A DNA stretch of 64,000 nucleotides from Cladopsammia gracilis (Eukaryota > Cnidaria > Anthozoa > Scleractinia > Dendrophylliidae), in the NCBI GenBank assembly GCA_022457155.1, contig JAJGOT010000315.1, positions 755,501-819,500 of the forward strand. Direction: 5' to 3'. Below, in pieces: positions 21,699 through 34,600 of this stretch (the first letter of the stretch is position 1; each line of letters starts with the position of its first letter). The position numbers were made by a program, and so were the translations under genes. Below the pieces are notes generated by a model that ran no database searches, was not told the DNA's origin, and saw only the letters and a list, made by a program, of their open reading frames with translations.

Positions 21699-22290
21699 AA
21701 GAGGATTGAACGTGTAAATTAATCAGATGAGTACTTCTATTGCATTCAGTTTGTCCTATACACTTCAGGTGACGTCTGACTCGACCACCTGGAAACTGTC
21801 ATAGTGTCATTTTAATCCATAGAAACGGTGCCTAAGAGCACCTAAGCGGTCAATCTTTGTTAAGGTGATTCCGCATCACTACTGCGGATAAGTTCTTGCG
21901 CCGTTGGTGCGCGCATGAGCGCAAGCGCAGTTTGAACCAAGAGTTTTATCTTTGAGAATAAGTTGACCAATTGAATAAGTGATTGTTTTCTGCTAAACGA
22001 GCATGGTGACCAATCTTTTTCATTGCATAATTTTACTGCTAAAATCACCCTCTTTGAAATAAAAATTGTTCGTTAGGAAAAACGTTATCGCTAAAAACGC
22101 GTACACGCCCACTTCTCATGGCCAAAAAATTATGGCCTTGAGATCATGCACATAAGGATCAAGAGTTTTGAGTCACTGTCATTTAAGTAGTGTGCCTTTA
22201 CAGTAAATAATATATCAAATTGTTGCTTATGGTCGAAGCATTATATCTATTACAGTTTTCCAAGCCTTTTCTTTTTAACTATGCTACAAG
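21699..22290. other. No gene seen
   Basis: It may include the remainder of the split Gypsy LTR at the left. No coding signal was recognised. Confidence 0.35.
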
Positions 22291-22695
22291 CACTGCACGA
22301 AAAAAACGAATTTACTCAAGTTTGCACATTGAGCAAATATGTAGCAAATTAAGGCCTCTAAATTTCAACCAAATTTGCACTGGGTGTGAAGTGAATGTAA
22401 ACATACATCTTTGCTCACGTGCAAATTTGTGCAAATGTGGTGTAAATATACATCTGCGCAAAATTTACTATATCTTTGCTACCCCAAGCAAATGTCATAT
22501 TTGCTCGGCTTATCTTTGCCATGCCAAGCAAACGTAATGCAAATGCGGTATTTACCATCTTTGCTTTCTTTGCAAATAAAATGCAAACATCAAGTTTGAT
22601 TTGCTGCAAATATGGGCAAAGTTATGCAAATGTGGTCTTTACTACATGTTTACTACTGTTTTGTCACCCATGTAAATCCACTTTTTCGTCCAGTG
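22291..22695. mobile_element. CACTG-ended MITE rich in GCAAAT motifs
   Basis: The ends are CACTGCACGAAAAA (22291) and TTTTTCGTCCAGTG (to 22695), flanked by AAG on both sides (22288-22290 and 22696-22698). The interior carries about twenty TTTGC/GCAAA words (GCAAATTTG, TGCAAATG, CTTTGC), an unusual word-level bias. Confidence 0.65.
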
Positions 22696-23125
22696 AAGCT
22701 ATCGCGTAAAGTAACGTGAACCGATCAAATAATCACGCGCGTAACAGGCAGTACAACATGAACAAATAAAGCAACTTGATTCCATCGCAACTTTTTCGCG
22801 AGCACGATGACCTAGCTTTTTATTGCATTTTTCGTAATAATGTCTGGTAGGGAAAAATCAGGGAAAGTTTTAAAAATACTGTTTGTCAACTTTTATTCTG
22901 AGGAATCATCTTACAAGTGGTCAGTTGGCTATTTTACGGCTAAAAAGCTCCGCCTTAAAGGAGGACAAGAAGATAGCTTTTTTTAACTTTAACATCCAAT
23001 TTACTGTGCAAGATACATCCCCATTTGCACTTTTTACAAGTTTATATCTCAATAAAAAATAATTAAAAATTTCAGCAAAATGCACTCCGTCTCTGCTTCC
23101 CCTACCCCCTCATAGAGGTAGGGTT
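22696..23125. other. No gene seen
   Basis: AT-rich spacer. Confidence 0.3.
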
Positions 23126-23300
23126 AGAATAGAATGGAATAGATAACTTTATTTATACACGGTATTTCCATCAGGGGGCAGAGTCTCTGCAGAGTGCCAC
23201 CCTACTGTTTACTGTTTACTGTTTATTAATTATCAGAGATTTTACAGAAAGCGATAACCACTGCTCGCAGTTAGCAGGTTAGCTAGTCGAGGCGAGCAGT
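23126..23300 (-). repeat. Probable LINE 3' end (reverse orientation)
   Basis: AATAGAATGGAATAGATAACTTTATTTATACACGG reads in reverse as a LINE-like tail with AATAAAG and (TATTC)-type terminal units. A short CTGTTTACTGTTTACTGTTTA triplet repeat and an inverted CCACTGCTCGC/GCGAGCAGTGG pair (23250-23305) follow. No ORF is attached. Confidence 0.45.
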
Positions 23301-23860
23301 GGTTACACGTATGTAATACATATTCAGAAAGATCACAAGAAAGACTATAAAAAAAGAGTAGTTAAATAAATAAACAAATAAATAAAAATAAATTCAATTT
23401 AATCAAGTTTACAATCATAGACATCGCAAATATAAGAAGCCGAGTTTTCAGGACATTTTTGTAATTAAGTCTGTCAATCAACCCTTCGCCGGTCCACCCT
23501 CACGCGGAAGCACTGAGAAGGTATGATACTAAAAGCTTTATATAAGAGGCGACAGCCTCTTTTCCTCCCATGTGGGACACATTTTCTTAGATGTTCAAGA
23601 GGCATAGCCTCGTTTTGGCGCTAAACTTGTTTTCGTCCTTTTACGACATAACATTACTGTCTTCATTCATAACTCTGGCAGACGTCTTAAAATCGGTATG
23701 TCTTGAAATATTCAAAGGGGACAGACTTCAAATAAATATGGTTTCTGAACATATCTCAATTTCGTATAACTGTTCATCAGTACGATGCCTAAAATGTGTG
23801 CTATTCCACAATTGGTTTCGACTCCATATATTAGCTCCATATTTAACTATTATAGCGCGA
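23301..23860. other. No gene recognised
   Basis: A 93-codon plus ORF (23591-23872) has no recognisable domain and runs into a palindromic repeat, so I treat it as chance. Confidence 0.3.
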
Positions 23861-23941
23861 AAGCGCGCGTGATATCGCCTAATACTTAGTCGACGAGGCC
23901 GTAGGCCGAGTCGGCTAAAATTAGGCGATATCACGCAAGCT
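23861..23941. repeat. GCGTGATATCGCCTAAT palindromic repeat
   Basis: GCGCGTGATATCGCCTAAT (about 23863) and ATTAGGCGATATCACGC (about 23921-23937) are inverted copies around GACGAGGCCGTAGGCCGAGTCG. Confidence 0.65.
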
Positions 23942-24040
23942 TGAGATGTTTTACCGCGCGAAACTTGCAACATCACACAGTTCCGATGAATGAAAGTGGC
24001 GCCTTTGTCAATATTGTGCAAGCTTGAACACTATAACTGT

Positions 24041-25045
24041 TTTATAATTCAACACATTGATAACAAATCACAGTTTCGAGAAAAAAATCATTGAGATATA
24101 CAACCTATCATTAAGTAAAAAGGCTAACTACAATATTTTACCTCACACCATTTCTTAAACAACATGCAACGAATGCCGAAACTTTTGCCAAGCTAAAATT
24201 AATTTAGCGTACGCAATCAGTTGACAGTTTCTACGAAGAGCTTTCGTCTACTCAAGTTACTCAAAGAACGGGACAAAGTAGTGACTACAAAAATTAAAAC
24301 ACAGTAAAATGGCATAGAATGTCTTAGTTACAAGTGTTTCGTATCTTAAAAAGTTCAATTCAGAATCAAAACAAATTGAACAAACACACGGCTACGAACC
24401 TAAACATAGCGGCGAAAAGTCGGAAAGAACTGCAGCGTGGACAGTAAGCTTACAAAAATTCACAGCTAAAGGATACAAGAAACGGTTAAAACATCGTACC
24501 TGTAGTTGATTTGGCTTTTTAGTCCCTTCCATAAGCACCAAATTTTCAAACATCGAAGTACGAGATGAGTCGATCAATGTTGTTTACAAACTTGGAATGC
24601 TCGTTTTTTAGCTCCCACAGTCGTAATGACGAGATCAGAAACTTTTCTGAGGAAACATCAAGTCTATATCATATTCCAGAGGTGATTACCAAAGTAATTT
24701 CACGAAAATTGTGCTCCTTCATTCACTTCTTGTCGAGCGGTTAAACTTTGAACCAGTTTTCATTCAGCTACGCCAAGAAACAACACTGCGACCGTCCAAT
24801 CATGTGAACAGTATTTTTCTCTTTTCTTTTCTTTTCTTCTCTTTTTTTCTTTCTTTTCCCTTTTTTAACTAACAGTTCACGCACTTTTTCGCCAAAAGAC
24901 ACGAAATTGCAGGCAGCAATCATTTTCACTTTCCTTCAAAATGCGGAATTTACCGCCATCGCTGGTTATATGTCATGTAGACATAACGCATATCGATAAC
25001 TTTTTTACCATATTTGGGCAGTGTATCAATGTGTTGAATTATAAA
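24041..25045. mobile_element. 1.0 kb TIR element (TTTATAATTCAACACATTGATA)
   Basis: TTTATAATTCAACACATTGATA at 24041-24062 is perfectly inverted at 25024-25045. The interior is AT-rich, non-coding, with a pyrimidine tract at about 24816-24866. A 14-mer, TCCATATATTAGCT, occurs at 23823-23836 and again immediately after the right TIR (25046-25059). Confidence 0.6.
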
Positions 25046-25567
25046 TCCATATATTAGCTTGATTCCGATTACATCAAGGATTTTCTTGAAAAGTTCGGTT
25101 TATAACTAATAGAGGTTTGACTGTAGAATCATATTTACTAATTCTCCGTTTAATATTTCTTTCACTTATTTGCCCAATTAAAAAGCGGTCGACTCGTTCG
25201 CCATGATATTTATAAGTAATTAAAGATTAATAAATTATTAAGTGTGGGAAAATTTACTCGTCCAATGCTGGGGAGATTAATTGTGAGTTTCTACACGTAC
25301 TTGTAAGGTTCCCGACCACTTCCTAAACATCATGCAACAATTTTTGTTGTCATAACAGCATTAAGAAACATTCGAAATATTATTCAAAAGGTCCGAACAA
25401 AATCTAATGAAAGAACAACAAATATTTAGAAATGCTGGAACGTTATTCCGTACTATGACCGAATTAAATACAAAACGTCATAACAGCATGTCAAATTAAA
25501 ACGCTTCATATAACATACCAAATTTAAATAAGAGATTATATTTCCGTGAAACTGGCAAGATGTTAAC
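25046..25567. promoter_or_regulatory. Upstream region of the Ig receptor gene
   Basis: 520 bp of AT-rich sequence precedes the candidate first coding exon. I see no clear TATA or initiator. The label rests on position only. Confidence 0.25.
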
Positions 25568-25634
25568 ATGACGAAACATGTCATATTTACGTTTTACGCT
25601 GTTTTGTTGTTCTCAGTTGATATTCCCGAGGCAG
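25568..25634 (+). CDS. Ig receptor exon 1: signal peptide
   Basis: ATG at 25568 begins [20 protein letters not shown], a short basic start followed by a hydrophobic core typical of a secretion signal. It is followed by EAG and a strong donor (GCAG|GTAAGAG). It ends in phase 1, matching the next Ig exon. Too short for ordinary ORF calling. Confidence 0.7.
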
Positions 25635-28600
25635 GTAAGAGCTATGCACATCTAAATAAAAGATAAGTTGACAAGGACATTATATGGCATACAAGTTATT
25701 CACTAAGTTGTCAGGCATTTGTCGAGCTCACAGTTTAGAGTTCGTTATTTTGTAAGTGTCGGATGGACTACATTTGAAGATGATTATAATAAACAACTAT
25801 AACTGATTTTAATCGTGATGGCTTAGATACATAGGGTATTGAGCTTGATTTGGGACACACAGACTCTATTTCGCAAGTATTGGCACTGTTATTTTCTGCA
25901 TGACTGGCTGCCGCTGTTTACTAAGGCAAAAACAGATTTTCTATATCTACTAGTGCTTTGCCTCTCTTCTCAACGGGTTGCGTTCTATCGAAATGGCCGA
26001 CTGTGTTGTATATATTCACACACGTTCAAGAAGAAAAGAAAAATTCACAAACTCAGAAATTCTCGAATCTCTATGAATCACTTTAATATTAGCATATGTA
26101 ACAGCATTCAAATAAGCACAGCATGGATGATAACCATCAACACATTCCAGCGCGAATACACAACAGATTGCTTCAAACGTAATATAGTCCGTGTTTTCAC
26201 AAGCGATTTTTCAAGTCGCTGAGCGAGTGACAGTCGAAAATCTCGTGAAAACAGTTGCTTGTCCAACTCGCTTAAAGTTAAGCGAGTCGGCGAACTACAA
26301 TAGAATTCTCATTAAATTTAAGCCACCAAACCAGGTCGCTTAAGCTTGTCGGCAATTAAACAACAAAGAAGGGCATTGTATTGTCGTTCTTTCGTGTTCT
26401 AATTTTCTATTGTTTTAACAAAAGAAAATATATCGCGCATGGTATAAGAAAAATGAATAAAGTTCTGTCCGTGAAAACGCATAAATTTTTTAAGCTGCTT
26501 AACGCGGTCAGTAAACAAATGACCTACAGGAATGTTAAGCGAGAAAAACCGGCCTCGTGAAAACACAGCCATAGATACATATTTAAAAAAGGAACGAACA
26601 ACATAAGCTGCACGAAGTTGAGATGTTATCGATCGTTGTGACTTTATTCTAAATTTCATCACCGATTCTTCATAATAGCGTCGAGTGCTTGTTTAAAATT
26701 GTATAATGGCAAAATTCCTATTGCAAGGATTTTAACAGTGAACCATACGCGATTGAAATACGAGTTTGAAAAAAGGAACATTCTTCACATTCAATGCACG
26801 AGATTCAGTTGCACCAAATTTAAAGGGACACTGTCACGAGGGCCCAGGACGCTCGTTTGTTTCGTGTCGTGTGGAACCGAACACACGCATAGTATATTTT
26901 CCTCTCGTGCACACGCTTTAAGAACGAGTTGAAAAGTTCAGCCTAAATTTTTCATGTTGAACTGTCAATTTCAAAATGGCGTCGACTAGTGGCGGCGGTC
27001 ACGGTGGAAATCTAAGAAACTTGGGACGGAAAAGAGTATTTGGTACGCCGAAAAAAACCGATGAAAGAGTGGTTGAAATCCCATAAACATGTTTATTTCG
27101 AAGATACAATTTCTAAGTCATGGCATGAAGCGAAATTCATCGCAGGCTACGAAACTCGCTCCGATTCTGTCTTCGTGGCGCACTTGTTGTCGCTGGAATA
27201 TTGCTCACGTCACGAGAAAGAAAAGGATTTTAAATTATTAGCGGTGTGTGAGTCTGGACGTGACTCTTCAATGAAAGCGGTATTGAAGGCGGAGTCAAAA
27301 CGGTATTACACGGTGGCCGTTGAAAATTTGAGCGCTTTATAAGACGCTATATAGGGGGAAAATAACGTAAATTTCGAGAGCGAAATTTAGACATTAATTC
27401 AATAAAGCGACAATATTAAACTCAGCTCTGGTTCCTTTGTCGCCACTGTTTTCCCTTCATAAGACGGAGTCAAGGCAAAATTACAGTGGAACCCCGCCTT
27501 ACGGTCACCTCGTTAATACGGTCACCTCGTTATTACGGTCACTTTTTTTTGTCCCGGCGAAACGCGCGCCCATACATTTTCTTATAATGAAACCCAGTTA
27601 ATGCGGCCACCCCGTTAATACGGCCAAATTTTCATGGCCCGTTGGTGACCGTATTAACGGGGTTCCACTGTAACTCCTTTTGAAACCGACTTCCACTTTG
27701 GGGCGATTTGCGCTCCAAAAATCTATCCGATCGGCAATTTTTTTTAGCCACAGTTAAAGAACTATTTCCCTACCACTTTAAAAGCATTTTATGCCACCGA
27801 TTCCAAGGTCCATAATTGCGGCCAAATGTTTTCAAGTAGACTGGAAGTGAGCTTGGTCCACGCATGCGAATCCGTGACAGTGTCCCTTGCATAGGTCATT
27901 CAGTTCTTAAAAAAATGGCGTCGCTCCCAGCAACCAACTTGATTGATTTTTAATTCCGGCGTTTTTTACGCTGCCGGCTTAATCCTTGAATTTTGTATTT
28001 CAGGGGTGGATCAAGGGGAGGGGTGCAGGGGGTGCGCACCCCCCTTCCCCCACTTGCCTAGTCTGCGTTGTTCGCTTTTAAAATTTGTTACGTCACCCTT
28101 CAGTTACGTCATTCCTTGGGGGTGCACCCCCTCCTAAGAAAAATCCTGGATCCGCCCCTGTATTTAGCTTCATTAAACTTCAATGCACCTTTCTAACTTT
28201 TTTGGTCGCAGAAGAGAAGACAAGGAATATCGCTTGAAATGGGAGTTGTGATGTTTCTGGCTCAAAAATGCCTCAAATTGAAACGTAAAGTGCCTTTGTC
28301 AAACACGAAATTCTTATAGAGTGTTTTCACGTGACGTCACGGCGGCCATATTGGTGTCCCAAAACAAAGAAATGGCGGCCATATTGGTGTCCCAAACGAA
28401 TCCTATGGGACTTAAGCTCTATTCTTATTCAAACATTTGCTATTGTTTTAGCACTCCAATATGGCCGCCCGTCACGTGAGTGAAAACACTCTATAGAACA
28501 CCAAAAGGAGGATATCAATTTAAGTGAATCTTCGAACAGAAATTCAACCATAATCAGTTTTTAGCGACACAAGCTGGAAATTAAAAATTTCTATTTTTGA

Positions 28601-31600
28601 CAAATGAACTGAACACAACGAGGAAACTCTCTGATAACATCAACAGCTAACAACATTTAAATTATTCCGAAAATAGCATTCAAGGCTCGATTTCTTAGTA
28701 CACTGGACAAAACAATTCAGGATTGGATTAAATGATCATGAATGATAATAACTTTTAAATGCTTAACCTGAATTCCATTAAAAACGGCAATATAAGAGAC
28801 AAGAAAAATTCACACATGAAATATTTTTAAAATACTCAGTGTTTATATTAAGACTACGAAAAATGCGGGAAAGTACGCGCGAGCGGTAGGATTTTGCGCC
28901 ACAAATTCGCCCTGGTTGTGCAATGTTTATGTTTTCTATTTATCAATAAATCGATTCATTTTATCTAGTTAATAATATATGGTCTTAATCGTTACAATTA
29001 TCGGGAAAAGCCTTCTAAATAGATAGATTCAAACAATCCTTTCTACAAACAGAAACGTCGTTCTAAAACATTTGTCCCATAAACAGGGAAAAAGCAGAGA
29101 GAAAATATTATCAGCGACAAGAAACCTGAAGAATAAAGTTTATGAAAGTATCAAGGCTGATTTAGCGGTAAGCGGTGATCTTGCAAAAACTTGAGTTTAT
29201 CAATAACATAAAAATACTGCAAAAGGATCGAAACGACTTTTTTACAACAGGCAATACATGAAGCCTTTGAATAAAGTATCAGGATTTGATTAAAAACGAC
29301 AGCAATGCTCATTTCGGGATCGAACAAAATTACTTGAACGACCCGACAAATACCCTCTTGCCAGCGCCGAAGTTTTTGCTTCACAAAATAAATGTAAATG
29401 TAGAAATTAGTTCAAGGACTGTTAATTGCCAGCTGTAACAAATTTAGTCCTAGTCGAATAACTATTTTTGTTGCATGTTTCAAACAAATTCCACAACGAA
29501 GCAAACTCAAGCGCATTGCAGATATTCGCTACCATATGACGAATTTTTGGAGTGAAGACCGATGCGATCGCACACGTTTTCCCGCCTTTTTTCTGGTCCT
29601 AACGTTAACACTCGTGTATTTTAATAATTTTCCATGTGTGAAATTTTCTTTCCTCTTATGTTACCGTTTTAAATGGAATTTAATTTAGAACATTTAAAAG
29701 TTGTTATCATTTAACCCAATGCTGAATTGTTTTTTCCAGTGTACTTTCTTAGCTAGCTAGCTAACACTAACATACCAGAGATGAAAATCCAGACCCTTAA
29801 AGCCCGATTTCACTACTCGTAGAATTCTTGTTCCAAAAATTAAGTGCTCCATTCAGGATGGCATTACAAGAGATCAGCCGCTGTCATTTAGTTTCCTTAA
29901 ATTGGCCATATTACCGAATTAACTTGTTTCGACTATGCGAACTGTACATTTTCTGTTATTGTTCATTTAAGTGCCTTTTCACGCTCGCATGTTTTTGTCA
30001 AAAAACAAATAAGCGTCCCGCTCCCCCTTCAATAGGTGCCCTCCCATGAGCTACCAAAAGTAAATAAGCGCCCCGGGCGCTAAGTCGAATCATTACGGTA
30101 TCTGTCATGATAAGTTTGCCGTGCGAAAGGAGAGGTTAAGGTGAAGTCACCCAGAGAGTGGGCCGTCGCCATACATGGCATCTTACATCTTCTACTGACA
30201 GGGCAACGTTCAGATTGGTATTTGAATCTGGTTTCAGATTTTTCGTTCCATTTGTCGAACTAGTTTCAGATCAATAGCGCGAGGACTTTCAGAACCTCTG
30301 GTCGGGGTAATGAACACAACTAGTCGACCTTTTTTTCAATTTATCTCCCAGCTAGCATGAAAATTCGAACAATCGGAAAGTTACCTAAATCTGAAACTGG
30401 GCTGTCTATAAAAGAAAGACCAAACTGACTCCTGAAAATTACATTACCAGTATGCGAATTAACAAGACCAGGCTGCGATCCAATATTTGAGGTAGAATAT
30501 GCTATATTGGATCGGCACGCGACCCACGCGACCCAAATGCGAACATTTGATGGGAGAATTATTTTTAAGATATAATAATAGAGCTTTATTTTCACGCTCA
30601 TGGATAAGTCCGATGTTGGTAGCTTCTTTCGCTTGTTATTCTTGAGGCGTCGCAGTACTACCACCAATGAGACACTGCCCACCAGCAGAGTGATAGAGTG
30701 GTAACGAAGAGTAAACAATGTCGTCACTAAGTATGCCAAGTGCACAATTTGCTCCGTTTGCAATCCTAAAGCACCTGAAAGATCACAGGGTTTATATGTA
30801 ATGAAGGAAAGAGCATATTTAAATATTTAAGCAACCAGTGAGAAGCATCAGTGAAAATCACAGCTATGTTGTTTTACTTAATAGATAGACGTGCTGCGAC
30901 TCTCGATTTCGTTTGACCCCGGTTTTGATCATGATAGTAATACGTAAGCTTATATAAGCTGTGTTGCTTTCTAGAAATGCAGAACCCGCCAAATATTACA
31001 TCAGCACCTCCGAGCCTAGTTGTTGTTGTGGAAGGTGAAAGTGTTACTCTGGAATGGACGTACAACTCTGGAGGAAGTGCATTTCGCCAGGCTGCATTTT
31101 TTACACAAGGCGTAGCGTTCATTGTAGAGAAATTTCGTACAGATGCCATAGCTTTCAATCCAGCTTATGTTGGCCAAATCACAGCGAATATAACAGAAAT
31201 AACTGCATCCATCACGTTCATTGCAGTAGATAGTGGCGACAGCAGAACCTATGATTTTACCGTCCAGAACGAAGCCCGCCTAACTGTTACAGAATCATTG
31301 GAACTAAAAGTACAGAGTAAGTCGAAATTATGACGATTAGATTTAATACTTGACCCAAATGTTTATGAAGGAGGTTCTTGTATTAGTTTAGGAAACCGAA
31401 CACTCTTTACCCAAACAGTGTGCATGAAAGTGTTGAATATTTTGCCAGGATATAAGCGCGGCATAATTTTGATTTAACCGTCCACATCAAAGCCCGCCAA
31501 ACTACTACACAATCTGTGGAAATAAACATACAGAGTAAGTCAAAATTCTTATAAAACGCGTCTATGCAATTGCTGGACTTGATCATAATATTGGCGAGAA

Positions 31601-34600
31601 TGCGGTGTAGGGATACTGATGGGGAGAGACGGGCGGAAAACTGCTCTGGTATACCTTATTTTAATGTTACACATGCTTCTTGACAAAGTCAGTTATATGT
31701 TGTTAAAAACATATACAATCCTAGCTACAACTCTCTAAAAAGCACCTCGCTCCTTTTTTCATGTTGAGCTTAATTTGTAGGCATTTGCACAATTGTAGTC
31801 AAATGACTACAATCGTGCAAATGGCCTATTGTATTAACGATGATCGTAATTCCCAAGTGGCAAATAATCCCAGAATGCGGCAACTTTGAATAATTCACGG
31901 AGCACGAGGGGTTTTCAAAGCATTTAGAAAATGGAAGACTGAAGAAGCAAACTCGCCGAGTTTCGTCGAGACTATACACATGAAACTAGGTAAAAGGCCG
32001 TTTGTACATATAATGAATGTTATCATACTTAAAAATACCAGAAAACAAATCGGTAGTTTTTTTTTTCACGAGACGAACAAACTTGAATTTCTTGAAATTC
32101 ATAAATTACGCACCATAAACATCTTGTTCTTTCTTTGCTTACAGGTTTTGCTGGGAGCTTCCGATCTTTTCCGGTTATTCAGAAAAGTTTTCGGTTGTAT
32201 CAAGCTTTCCTTTCCTTTTAGTGTTCTTGCAACAGCTGAGGCAAATACGCAAGAATAACATTTGGAAGCTTAAATTCAGCATTCGACTGTGCAGTAATTT
32301 CTGTCCAGCCGATTTTGTGGAAAATTGCTCACAGTAAAGCTTGAAGTCTTGGAATTTATTGAGCTTAATTAGAAAAAAAAAATATGACGTCGTTTTATGA
32401 AAATATTCGCGTTTTCTTAAAAAAACGGGGTTTTCTAAAAACGCTTGTAACTTTTAATATAATCGCTTATCTTATATGCACTAAACTTTAAAGTCCTGTA
32501 TAATATGAAGACTCCTTTATCGCCCTACCCAAACATACAAAAATCGGTTAACGCTTAAATGCCGAAAATTCGATTTATGAAAGGGAGCCTCCGCGCCATT
32601 AAATAGTCGCGGGCCACCTTAATGGCCTCATTTAAAGATTTGCTCGCAGGGACCGTCGGAGAAATCAAGCGCGCCAACAAAGATTCGGCCGAACTCGGCA
32701 GATGAAAGAGATTAAGAAACTAAAGTTCAACAAACCACATAAGTTCAAAAGGAAAGCTAACGACGATCAGTTTAACTTTAACTGCAAACTAGCAAAAACC
32801 ATTGATAGCGCTAATTCCGTTGCAGAGAATGCTCAGTTGGAGAAAGTAAAATCGGATCTCGAAGAAGGTGAAAAACTGATCGGTGAAAGGCAGAAACTTA
32901 TTCTATTAGCGGAAAAACGGATTTACAGCGCTGAAAGGCGCGTCCGTGTACACTTTTGCCATGGCCAATTTTAAGCATGAAAATTATTCTATACTATACC
33001 AGAGGAGGTTGGACACGGGTCGAAAGGCATCATGGAATGCATTTTCGTTTTGAGCGACACTCGTTCAGTTTCAAATGAACCTTCGAGCTGTGAGGACCTC
33101 GAGGAACTACAAATTTTCGGACTTTTAGCCGCCATCGAAGCACAAATCGGCCTAAATTGAAGGTTATGCGATTACTCTTGTATAGATACCATTTATTTTT
33201 ACAACTGAATAACTTGAGGCATCATTCTACGCCGATCGAAAGACTTACTTGTGCACCGACTACAAATATTTGAGCCACAACAAGCACAAATCGGCCTTCA
33301 TTGAAGTTGATAAGATTCCTCTTGTTACTTAGCAGGGTTTTAAGCCGGTTGATCGATCGAAAGACTTATTAAAGCAAGGCTGTACGAGGGATTTCAAGCG
33401 AGGAATATTTTGTAACGAAAGCTATAAGCTTAAATCACGGAATTGCCAAGGTTGGTAACCACAACAATCGATCGTTGCATTTTATAGTCCTCTTGAGTTT
33501 CAATGTTATAATTTTGAAATAAACGAAGGCAATTTTGTTGTACTGAATGCTGGTAGTGCTGGATTTGTGTTGTTACGAAGTATAAATACATAAATAATAA
33601 AACTGTAATAAAGCGAAGTATGTATGTATGTATGTATGTATGTATGTATGTATGTATGTATGCGTGTATGTGTGCGTGTATGTATGTATGTATGTATGTA
33701 TGTGAAACAACAAACATAATCAATGAAATCAATAATAAGTTTACATCATGTGAAACAACAAATAATCAATGAAATCAATAATAAGTTTACACAGATTATT
33801 CCTTGTTAAAACTTCAGGAGGAAAACATGATTTAAAAACCTAATGGAAATGAAGCAGTGGCTAACATACATTTTTGCATCTGAACAAGAACCATCCTAGA
33901 AAGAAATCCAATTCTGGCCATAAAGACCTGGTAGAAAATTGTGATTAGGAGGACATCAGGCAAAAGGAATTCAAACTTCTGGGCTTGAAAATGATAATGC
34001 AGAGTGTTTTGGCACTCTACTCTGAGTTTGTGGCAAAACAATTCAAGGTACTAAGGAACCATTTTTTCTTTGGGCCCCCTTAATACTTGGAATGTAATTA
34101 GAGCACAACAATCAGGACTGTGCACATGAGAACAACTATATGTTCTTCCACTAGAGCACAAGTCTTAGGTAATTTATAACAAATGTGCAATTGCCTATGT
34201 CATAAGCAACCAGGAATTAGAAAGGTGGTTGCTTTTTTTATACATACGTACATACATACTTTATTGACTTTCCCAAGGGGCTTTTCAAAGACAATACATG
34301 ATCCTATTTACAATTAAAAATGTTTTAAAATCTAAAAAAAATATATATATATAACAATAAAAATATATATAAAATTACAATTCTTTAAGTAATTTAGTAC
34401 GTAAACGATTTTTAAAAACATTAACCGAGTTACACAGTTTAAAAGAATTGTCTAAGGAGTTCCATAAGTTCACAGTTCTATAGGAAAATGTTCTCTGACC
34501 GCTAACTGTTCTAAGAAAAGGAATTTGTAAAAGCTGTGAATTTCTGGTGCTACGTCGGCTAACCTCTGCTGGCTTTATGAATTTTGATGTAAGGTATTCT

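Noticed and set aside
33430..33732. 100-aa minus ORF rich in Tyr-Ile-His
   Set aside because: Translation of the (GTAT)n microsatellite.
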